A DNA stretch of 12,683 bases from an uncultured Senegalimassilia sp. (GTDB lineage Bacteria > Actinomycetota > Coriobacteriia > Coriobacteriales > Eggerthellaceae). The stretch is taken from the NCBI GenBank assembly GCA_934661765.1, contig CAKUJT010000070.1, positions 1 to 12,683 of the forward strand, read 5' to 3'. Below, piece by piece: positions 1 through 7,122 of this stretch. The notes beneath the pieces were generated by a model that worked only from the letters and a program-made list of their open reading frames with translations, was not told the origin of the DNA and did no database searches. The translations under genes were made by a program, and so were the position numbers. How positions within the stretch are numbered: position 1 is the first letter of the stretch; every line of letters begins with the position of its first letter.

Positions 1-722
1 TTCCTCGCCTGGGCGATCTGCTGATGGCGGGGGACGAAGTAGGCTTTCCCGTCCTTGATAAAATGCGCGCCGGTTTGGTGAAACTGAAAGGCGATCCCAG
101 CTTCCATGCATTGCTGCCGCAGGGAGAGGATCCATTCATAGCGGCAGGGCCTGGCTTTCCGGCCGGATTCTCCGCTGACGCTCAGCTCTTCAATTTTGCC
201 CGGGTCCAGATAGGGCCGCAGCTCCAGGCCGGTGAGCAGCGGCGCGGCGACGATGGTGCGGTGGCGGATGGGGAGCTCCAGAAAGATGGGAAGCCGGAAG
301 TCCGCCCGCTCCTGATTTTCCACCGTACAGCCGATAATGACATTTTCATACCCGCCGCCCCAGTCCACCGGCAGACATTCCGCCAGCCGGTCGATCCGCT
401 TGGTGAAAAAGTAGAACATACAATCCGGCCGCCTGCGGATCATCTGCCAGCAGTCCGGCCGCCAATCATCCGCGTCCTTCAGAAGAAAATCAGAGGTAAA
501 GCAGGTAAAAATGATCTTCCCGCCCGGGATTTTCCAGCCGCCGTCCCTGACCTTTCGCACCGGCAGATCAAAGGCAGCGGTTTTCCGGCACAGGGAGGCC
601 GCCGCGGCGGCCCCATACATTTCATCCTGCCGATAGACATAGCAGTATTTGCAGCCAGCGCTGATTTTGGTGCATCCATGCCAGGGGTTCCAATTGACAT
701 AGAGGCCGGTGTCCTGTGCCAT
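1..722 (-). CDS. DUF5131 family (phage Gp37/Gp68-type) Fe-S protein, 3' end cut by window
   Basis: The minus strand reads open from an ATG at 722 to the left edge with no stop, giving about 240 residues. The N-terminus carries the family hallmark: a WNPWHGCTKIS stretch followed by GCKYCYVY, so Cys17, Cys24 and Cys27 form a CX6CX2C cluster-binding motif like that of radical-SAM-type proteins. Later stretches typical of the family are FYFFTKR, NVIIGCTVENQ, RTIVAAPLL and SVSGESG. The family occurs in phages and in bacterial accessory regions; no reaction is established, so I give none. An ATG with GAGG nine bases upstream and a TATAAT promoter about 43 bases upstream supports this start. It is transcribed divergently from the acetyltransferase gene. 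A long plus-strand frame over the same bases is its codon-aligned antisense shadow. Family assignment is firm; function is unknown. Confidence 0.85.
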   Translation of the reverse strand, partial: MAQDTGLYVNWNPWHGCTKISAGCKYCYVYRQDEMYGAAAAASLCRKTAAFDLPVRKVRDGGWKIPGGKIIFTCFTSDFLLKDADDWRPDCWQMIRRRPDCMFYFFTKRIDRLAECLPVDWGGGYENVIIGCTVENQERADFRLPIFLELPIRHRTIVAAPLLTGLELRPYLDPGKIEELSVSGESGRKARPCRYEWILSLRQQCMEAGIAFQFHQTGAHFIKDGKAYFVPRHQQIAQAR

Positions 723-764
723 AAAAAGACGCCTCGTTCTGAAAAGTTTTTTGATATCGGGACC

Positions 765-792
765 ATTATACACCACCTGCGGCGAATGTGGA
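765..792 (-). promoter_or_regulatory. Promoter for the DUF5131 gene
   Basis: On the minus strand there is a perfect TATAAT -10 box (765-770) and a TCCACA -35 box (787-792, four of six matches to consensus) with a 16-base spacer. The expected start of transcription lies near 758, giving a leader of about 35 bases to the ATG at 722. Confidence 0.65.
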
Positions 793-873
793 AGAGGTTA
801 TTTCGTTTCTGTGGCCGCTGCCGCTTCCGACATCAGGCATTGAAAAAATAGAAAGAATTGGAGAAGTTTTGCA

Positions 874-1620
874 ATGAATTATATTCGGATCACAAAGGAC
901 AATATCGACCGGGAGCATATCTGCTGTGCCATGTCCGGCAAGCAGAGCGCCCAGAAAAAGGAATGGATGAAGCAGCGTCTGGAGGAGGGCCTGGTATTTT
1001 ACCGAAGCGAGGAACGGGGCAAGTGCTTTATCGAGTACATCCCGGCGGAGAACGCCTGGCTGCCCATTGACGCCCCCGGCTATCTGGTGATCAATTGCCT
1101 GTGGATCTCCGGCATATTCAAGGGACACGGCTATGCCAACGACCTGCTGTCAGAGTGCCTCCGGGACGTCGCCGCCCAGGGGCGGAAGGGCCTATGCATC
1201 CTGTCTGCGGAGGGACGGAAAAGGGAATTCCTGGCTGATCCTAAATTTCTGGCACACAAGGGCTTTGCCGTGGCGGATACATCGGACTGCGGGATCACGC
1301 TGATGTACCTGCCGCTGACCCAGGATGCAGAGCCGCCCCGGTTCAGGGAACAGGCGAAGCATCCCAGGGCAGAGGAGGCTGGCTTCGTCCTCTATTACAC
1401 CGACCAGTGCCCATTCACCTACTACTGGGTCCCCAAGGTGGAGGAGGCGGCAAGGGAGCACGGCATTCCCATGAAGGTCATCCACATCACCAGCAAAGAG
1501 CAGGCCCAAAACGTGCCTACTCCCGTCACCACCTACGCCCTGTTCCGCAACGGCACATTCCTGACCCAGGGCATCCAATCCGACAAAAAGTTCCTCGCCC
1601 TTGCGGGGGTACAGCTTTGA
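874..1620 (+). CDS. GNAT acetyltransferase with C-terminal YoaP-like domain
   Basis: This 248-residue protein has two parts. Residues about 1-150 look like a GNAT N-acetyltransferase, with an acetyl-CoA loop in the FKGHGYAND stretch (residues 82-90). Residues about 170-245 match the YoaP-like domain, which has a thioredoxin-like look: FVLYYTDQCPF with Cys179, then the strand KVIHIT and a TPVTTYALFRNGTF segment. The Bacillus protein YoaP has this same two-domain order. The substrate is unknown; the protein is expected to be cytoplasmic, since no signal peptide or membrane segment is visible. The ATG at 874 has GGAG about ten bases upstream (860-863). It stands alone, divergent from the DUF5131 gene and followed by a hairpin. 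No damage is seen. Domain assignment is good; the biological role is not known. Confidence 0.85.
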   Translation: MNYIRITKDNIDREHICCAMSGKQSAQKKEWMKQRLEEGLVFYRSEERGKCFIEYIPAENAWLPIDAPGYLVINCLWISGIFKGHGYANDLLSECLRDVAAQGRKGLCILSAEGRKREFLADPKFLAHKGFAVADTSDCGITLMYLPLTQDAEPPRFREQAKHPRAEEAGFVLYYTDQCPFTYYWVPKVEEAAREHGIPMKVIHITSKEQAQNVPTPVTTYALFRNGTFLTQGIQSDKKFLALAGVQL

Positions 1621-1674
1621 GGAGAAGAAACTAATCAGAGCTTTTATATCATAGCAGAGCCAGAATATGATTTC

Positions 1675-1704
1675 GGGCGGTGCCTTGCGTGAAAGGCGCC
1701 GCCC
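1675..1704 (+). terminator. Hairpin after the acetyltransferase gene, probable terminator
   Basis: A 12-base-pair stem (1675-1686 with 1693-1704, one G-T pair) closes a six-base loop. It begins 55 bases after the stop at 1620. The following sequence, TGAATCGTTTATAAAA, has only a weak T tract, so termination efficiency is uncertain. Confidence 0.55.
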
Positions 1705-1830
1705 TGAATCGTTTATAAAATGGAGTGCCATCCGTTTCAGAGGCAGAGGGATGCTTGCCGACCATCAATACGGGGAAATTTGCACAAGCGTACACTGCCG
1801 GAATGGAAGCCGAGAGTACAAAAACAACAA

Positions 1831-1850
1831 TTTGGCGTCATGATACCAAA
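1831..1850. promoter_or_regulatory. Candidate operator: inverted repeat ahead of the sugar operon
   Basis: TTTGG and CCAAA form an inverted repeat with a ten-base spacer, 60 bases before the GH31 start. A TATACT box at 1872-1877 could be the -10 element, but there is no convincing -35 box at the right distance. A repressor or activator could bind here; no regulator gene lies in the window. Ten matching bases is weak evidence. Confidence 0.25.
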
Positions 1851-1909
1851 GCAGGGGCCGGGGATATCGGGTATACTGTAACTGCACAAACAGAAAAGGA
1901 GGAAATTCC

Positions 1910-3390
1910 ATGATTCAGGTTGACAACCGAGACAGGCGGGGCTATCGTTCCGAATTGGGCCAGGCCGATACGCTTACGCTGGAAAAGTGCTGCTGCCATT
2001 TTTCGACCCAAGGTCACAAGGATTTTTTTGAATGCCATCACCGCCTATGAGCCGGAAGCGCACGGCGTTGCGTTCAAGGTCAGTACGTTCCGCGGCAACC
2101 GGGCAAGCGTCCGAATCGTGTTCCATGAGGAAACCGTATTCCGCTTTACCATGCTCCCGGAGGGAGTTGCCGCGTGCGGCAATGCAGTATTTTCCTTCCC
2201 GGGAAAGGCGCAGGCGCAGGTTCTGGAGGATGAATCCTTTATCTACGCAAAGACCGCACGCCTGGAGCTGCGCTTTCGGGAGCTGCCCTGGGAAATGATC
2301 GTCATTCTGGACGGAAAGGAACTGACAGGGGAGCAGATCAAGGATTTCAACGTGGATCAGCGGTATAAATCTCTGCCCTGCGGCTTTGCGCTGGATGACG
2401 ACGGCAGGGTGCTGCATACCTATGAGACCATGTATATGCACTGCGACGAATCGTTCTATGGCTTTGGCGAGAAGTTCACGGATTTCAACAAGCGGGGACA
2501 GAAAATAACGGTATGGCAGCGGGATGCCGCTTCCACAAATCCGGCATTGGTGGATTACATGACCCAGCGGGTTGGAACCCTGATGCGTATGGGTGTGGGC
2601 GTTATCAAAACCGATTTCTCCGAAGAGATCCCGGAGGATGCCGTGTTCTACGACGGCACGACAGGCGCGCAGTCCCACAATCGCTACCCGCTGCTGTACG
2701 CTAAGGAAAGATGAGGCATCGAGAGCGGTCAAGGAGACGATGGGGCAGAAGGCGCTCCTGTGGGGCCGCAGCGGCTACCTGGGCAGCCAGAATTACCCGG
2801 CCAACTGGGCGGGAGATTCCTCTGCCAGCCTGAATAACCTGGCGTCCATCCTGGCAGGCGGCCTGAGCATCGGTATTTCCGGCGTTTCCTTCTGGGGCTT
2901 TGACATCGGCGGCTTCTACAACTGTGATTACGAGGGCAAGAGGACCGTGCCGGAAGACGAGGAATATATCCGCTCCGTGCAGATGGGCCTGATGAGCCCC
3001 CTCAGCCGAAGCCACGGCCAGGCGACGCCCCGCGAGCCCTGGATCTTCTCGGAGACTGCCCAGGCGGCGTTTCTGAAGATCAACAAGCTGCGCTATCGTC
3101 TGCTGCCCTACCTGTACTCCACGGCCTATGAGACCCACAATCGGGGCATTCCCATGATGCGGGCGCTGCTGCTGGAATTCCCGCAGGATCGGAACGTGCG
3201 CACCATCGGCACAGAGTATATGCTGGGTGAAGCGGTGCTGGTTGCCCCTGTCTTTGACCAGCAGGAGCACGCCGTGTACCTGCCAAAGGGCAGCTGGATC
3301 GACCTGGAGCGCGAAGCAAGACTGGATGGCGGCTGGATTGTCAAGGAAAAACGGATCGATGAGATCCCCCTCTTCCTGCGGGAAAATCGG
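1910..3390 (+). pseudogene. Broken GH31 alpha-glycosidase (YicI/alpha-xylosidase-like)
   Basis: The family hydrolyses alpha-glycosides. The start is the ATG at 1910, behind an excellent AAAGGAGG (1895-1902). From it the frame reads MIQVDN...GQADTLTLEK but stops at 2048-2050. Dropping one T from the T7 run at 2023-2029 restores DFLNAITAYEPE and the rest of the N-terminal domain (YGFGEKFTDFNKRGQ). At about 2530-2545 the text jumps from the ITVWQRDA region straight to TNPALVDYM, so roughly 200 residues of the catalytic barrel are missing. A second frame error near 2705-2714 breaks the reading after PLLYAKE; the adjacent frame resumes at EASRAVKETMG. The nucleophile motif IKTDFSEE and the acid/base region ANWAGD remain. 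The C-terminal end (EIPLFLREN) runs in frame into the aldolase. Total about 490 residues against roughly 700-790 for the family. The 3' border is approximate. Substrate is unknown. Confidence 0.85.
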
Positions 3391-4220
3391 GGCCTGTTCC
3401 GGCTGGCCGAGGCGCCCATGCACATCGCCGACGAAAACTTCCGGGAAATCACCTTCGTGATCCAGTGCGCCATTGCCGCTGCGGAAAATGAGCGCGTTCC
3501 CATCATCATCCAGTTCTATCCCGGACTGGACAAGTATATCCCGCTGAACATCATTTCCTACATTGCCAAGGACTTGGTCCGGAAGGCCAGCGTTCCCGTG
3601 GCGGTGCACCTGGACCATTCCGCCGGATACGAAATTGCCATGTCCGGCATCCGGGATGGCTTCCCGTCGGTGATGGTGGACGGTTCCTCTCTGCCCTTTG
3701 AGGAAAATGTTTCCCTGACGGCGCAGGTGGTAAAGGCGGCAAGCGTTTTGGCGTGGACATCGAAGCGGAGCTGGGCCACGTGGGGATCGGGCAGAATCTG
3801 GAGGACATGAACTCCGATCTGTTTACCAATGTGGATCAGGCGGTGGAGTTCACCCAGCGCACCGGCTGCGGAAGCCCGGCAATTGCCGTGGGCAATGCCC
3901 ATGGGGATTACACCCGGGAACCTAATCTGGATTTTGAGCGGATCAAGGAGATCCGAAAGGCCGTTTCCGTTCCCCTGGTGCTGCACGGCTGCTCCGGCAT
4001 CCCGGACGAGCAGATGAGAGAGACCGTCAACCTGGGCATGAGCAAGTTCAATATCGCAACGGAGTATTTTGCGGCGACCTATTCGGCCTTCGACGGCGCG
4101 ATTCAGAGCATCGATCATAGCCGAAACGGCCTTGCCATGCTCTTTGGCGCGCGGAAGCCCATGGTGGATTTCGTCACGGAGAAGATCAGACTGCTGAACC
4201 CCAACAAATTCTCTCTGTGA
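3391..4220 (+). pseudogene. Broken class II ketose-bisphosphate aldolase (FbaA/GatY type)
   Basis: The family cleaves ketose bisphosphates or related phosphoketoses to dihydroxyacetone phosphate and an aldehyde, using zinc. Family signatures in order are HLDH (about 3610), DIEAELGHVG (about 3755), AVGNAHGDYT and LVLHGCSGIP (the usual HGGSG is HGCSG here), then SKFNIATE. The extreme N-terminus is missing: the reading comes straight from the GH31 C-terminus through ENRGLFRLAEAP, and no ribosome site or independent start is seen before HIADENFREIT. A single-base deletion near 3736-3741 splits the gene: the upstream frame runs on to a stop at 3808-3810, while the correct frame resumes as GKRFGVDIEAE and ends at 4220. 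The 5' border is approximate, because the fusion may share the residues RENR from both parents. Confidence 0.85.
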
Positions 4221-4237
4221 CCCCGGGGATATCGCCT

Positions 4238-5223
4238 ATGAAATTTGATATATTTGGTATAGACCGTCCCTGCGTGGATTTTACGGTGGATCTGAACACC
4301 ATCCCGGCTCGCAATACCGGCTGCCTTCTCAACGGTACCGGCTGGCAGGGCGGCGGGAAGGTATCCACCGGCGTGGTAGCCGCTGCCCGGCTGGGTGTTG
4401 CCTGCACCCTGGTCGGCTGCGTGGGAGACGACCTGTACGGCAGATTTTTCCGGGATGATTTCGTCCGCCACGGCGTTGACGTGTCCCAGCTGCACCTGGC
4501 GGCAGATTACACCTCAGACCTTGGAGTTGTGGTCGGCGAGCGCAGCAGCGCGACCCGCACCATCCTGTACCGAAAGGGGACTGCTCCCATGCTTGCAGAG
4601 GAGCAGGTGGACTGGCAGGCACTGAAGAAATCCCAATATCTGTACATCGCCCAAACGACCGGCCTGAACGCCGCCGCCATGGACAGAGCCAGCACCTGGA
4701 ATATTCCCATTTTATTGATGCCGACTACTACTCCGATTCCCTTGCCGAGAGCATTCCCCGCACCAGCTATTTCGTGGCTTCGGAATTTGTATTCGATGCC
4801 ATGTTCCCGGGGAAGGGAACAAAGGAGCTGCGGGAGATGGAGCCGGAGTGCCGGGAGATCCTCCGGCAGGGGCCGCGGACGGTGGTGTTCACCTTCAGAG
4901 GCCGCGGCTGCGTGGGATGCAGCCGGGAGGATGGCTTCTTCTGGATGCCCGCATTCCGGGTACCTGTCCGGGATACGGTGGGCGCCAGAGATGTGTTCCA
5001 CGGGGCATTCCTGGAAATGCTGCTCAAGGGCATGTCCCCCCGGGAATGCGCCTGCCGGGCCAGTGGAACCTCGGCGATCAAGTGTACGTTCCCCGGCGGC
5101 AGGGACGGGATCCCTACGGAGGAAATTTTAAACCACTTCCTGGAAACCGGCGAAATACTGGATGAAACCCTTTGCCAGCGTGAAAGATTTTACGAAAGAG
5201 GAATTGAATATGTACGAGCCTAA
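4238..5223 (+). pseudogene. Broken PfkB-family sugar kinase
   Basis: PfkB kinases phosphorylate sugars such as ribose, fructose-1-P or 2-keto-3-deoxygluconate. The ATG at 4238 starts MKFDIFGIDRPCVDF, 18 bases after the aldolase stop. The N-terminal signature is present as GGGKVSTGVVAAARLG followed by CVGDDLYG. A one-base deletion near 4708-4718 breaks the frame after DRASTWNIPIL; the correct frame resumes at DADYYSDSLAESIPRTSYF and continues to TAA at 5221-5223. The C-terminal catalytic signature reads DTVGARDVFHGAF where the family has GAGD: the glycine codon GGA has become AGA (first base at 4987). The catalytic Asp itself is kept. With both a frameshift and a damaged anion-hole motif this is very likely inactive. 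Specific substrate is unknown; context suggests a ketose made by the downstream isomerase. Confidence 0.85.
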
Positions 5224-6589
5224 ATTGACCATCGGCGTATTGCCTACCCGAAGAAGCTTTTTGGACATACAGACCGCTGCTGCCGAGAAAGAGCGGGTGA
5301 TGAAGATCATCCGCCAGATCCACCCGGATATCGTTACCCTGGTGGACGTGGAGGATATTTGCACGCATGGTATGATCGAAAGCGACACCTTCTCTCCCGC
5401 CGTCGTTCAGAAATTCCGCGCCAGCCATGTGGATGGCCTGTTCGTCCCGTTCTGTGATTTCGGAGACGAAGGCTCTGTTGCGGACGTCGCCTCTCAGCTG
5501 GGGGTGCCTGTGCTGGTATGAGGAGCAAGAGACCAGGAGCCGAACTCCGCAACACATCGAGGCCGCGATACCCAGTGTGGCATGTTTGCGGCGACAAAGG
5601 TTTTGCGGCGGTATGGCGCCAAGTATAGCTATATTTTCAATGTGGAGCCGGAATCCGATGAGTTCAGGCAGGGCTTTGACCGCTTTGTCCGAGTGGTGTG
5701 CATTCTGAAGGACCTGAAAAATCTGCGCATTGGCAAGATCGGCGAGCATCCCGGCCCGTTCCGCAGCGTGATGACCAATGAAGCCCGGCTGATGAAACGG
5801 TTCGGCATCCAAACGGTGGCAATCTCGCCGACGGTGCTTCAGATGACCATGAACAAGATCCTGGAGGCAGGTATTGATCCGCAGGAGCTTCAGGACCTGA
5901 GTGCCCGCTTTGACTGCTCCGCTGTTCAGGAAGAGACGCTTAAGAAGATCGTTGCCATGAAAAAGGCTGTGGTCAAAATGCTGGAAGATGCCCGATGCAC
6001 CGCTGCGGCTATTGAATGTTGGCCATCTTGTGCTATAATGGGTATGCTGGTCTGCGCAGTCGTCGGTGAACTGACGGACATGGGGCTCCCGGTATCCTGT
6101 GAGACGGACATCAACGGAGCCATTACCATGGTGATTCTGCGTGCCTGCATGCTTGGAAAGGAAGCGGAATTCCTGGCCGACCTGACCATCCGTCATCCTG
6201 AAAATGACAATGCAGAGCTGCTGTGGCACTGCGGCCCCTTCGCTTACAGCCTGAAAGATCCCGCGTCCCCGGCGAAGCTGGTGGGCGGACAGGAGCAGTT
6301 CCAGCTGAAGCAGGGGAACCTGACCCTTTGCCGCTTTGACGATGATGCGGACGGCTATTATCTCTTTGCGGGAGAGGCGACGATTACCACCGGCCCGGAG
6401 ACCACCGGGACCTATGTATGGATGCAGACCGAAAACTGGAAGGCATGGGAAGAAAAGCTGATGTTTGGCCCCTATATCCACCACCTGGGCGGGATCTATG
6501 GGAATATGTTCCCCGTGCTCCGGGAGGTTGCCCGGTATCTGGACCTGGAATTTGACGGCGTTGGCGAATGCGGCCCGCACTGCCTGTAA
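5210..6589 (+). pseudogene. L-fucose-isomerase-like protein interrupted by a stop codon
   Basis: The reading starts at the ATG at 5210, with GAGG at 5198-5201, overlapping the end of the kinase by 14 bases. It encodes MYEPKLTIGVLPTRR and stays in one frame for about 460 residues to TAA at 6589, except for TGA at 5519-5521. The expected residue there is Trp (GVPVLVWGARDQEPNS), so a TGG to TGA change is the simplest explanation. Family features include DTQCGMFAATKVLRRYG, an AIECWPSCA region and CETDINGAI, then GECGPHC near the end, as in the L-fucose/L-arabinose isomerase fold family (aldose-ketose isomerases using a metal ion). The actual substrate is not known. The second piece could restart at the ATG at 5582, but it would lack the N-terminal domain. 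Confidence 0.85.
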
Positions 6590-6605
6590 AGAGGGAGGCA
6601 TTAAG

Positions 6606-7108
6606 ATGAAAACGATTCAAGTTCAAGCGCTGACGGCAGAGAATTTTGCGCGGTACGGCGAGTTCCAAAACCTGCTGGACGATGTGTCGCTGGCATCCAA
6701 ATCCGTCTTCCCCTATGGCTTCTTTGCCGATGTGGTCAAGCTGGACCTGGGCGGCGGAAACCTGCCCACCGTCTCCGTCTGCCAGGTAAAAAACAGGAGA
6801 AAAACATTATTGCTTCCCTGGAGGCCCACAAGGCGACCTGTGAAGGCCTGCTGCCGTTGGATGACGATGTGGTGATCTCCGTTGGAATTGCCTTCCCGGG
6901 CAGACCCTTTACCGTGGACAATGTGGAGGCTTTCTATGTCCACAAACGCACCTTTGTCAAGCTCAATCCCTATATTCTTCATGGAGCGCAGTTCCCTGTA
7001 AATGCGCAGACTGCCCATATTGCCTGCATTCTTCCCGGCAAGACCTTTGCCAACGATATTCAGATGGAGATTTTGCCGGAGGACGGCCGGGCCGAGATCA
7101 TTATGTGA
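6606..7108 (+). pseudogene. Broken ureidoglycolate lyase (AllA)-like cupin protein
   Basis: GAGGGAGG precedes the ATG at 6606, 16 bases after the isomerase stop. The N-terminus MKTIQVQALTAENFARYGEF resembles AllA-family proteins. The first frame reads into nonsense after VCQVKN; inserting one A in the A6 run at 6788-6793 gives VCQVKKQEKNIIASLEAHKA and joins the downstream frame, which carries GLLPLDDDVV, AFYVHKRTFVKLNPYILHGA and IACILPGKTFANDI. The repaired protein is about 167 residues, the usual family length. AllA itself cleaves ureidoglycolate, but relatives sit in sugar operons of Firmicutes where another role is likely, so I do not claim purine catabolism. The stop at 7106-7108 lies 14 bases before the esterase start. 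Family call is moderate. Confidence 0.7.
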
Positions 7109-7122
7109 AAGGAAGAAAAACC

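Noticed and set aside
24..851. 275-residue plus-strand open frame
   Set aside because: Exactly codon-aligned antisense of the DUF5131 gene, with no family-like sequence of its own; the minus strand carries the conserved motifs and the promoter.
1787..1800. Catabolite-repression (cre) or LacI-type operator near TGCACAAGCGTACA
   Set aside because: Only partly palindromic and the central CG is off-centre; too poor a match to call.
5519..5521. Selenocysteine or reassigned TGA
   Set aside because: Expected residue is Trp rather than Cys, no obvious stem-loop follows at the required place, and TGA is used as a normal stop by other genes.
5114..6601. 495-residue minus-strand open frame opposite the isomerase-like gene
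   Set aside because: Same shadow effect. It is uninterrupted where the sense strand has a stop, but its protein resembles nothing and has no ribosome site.
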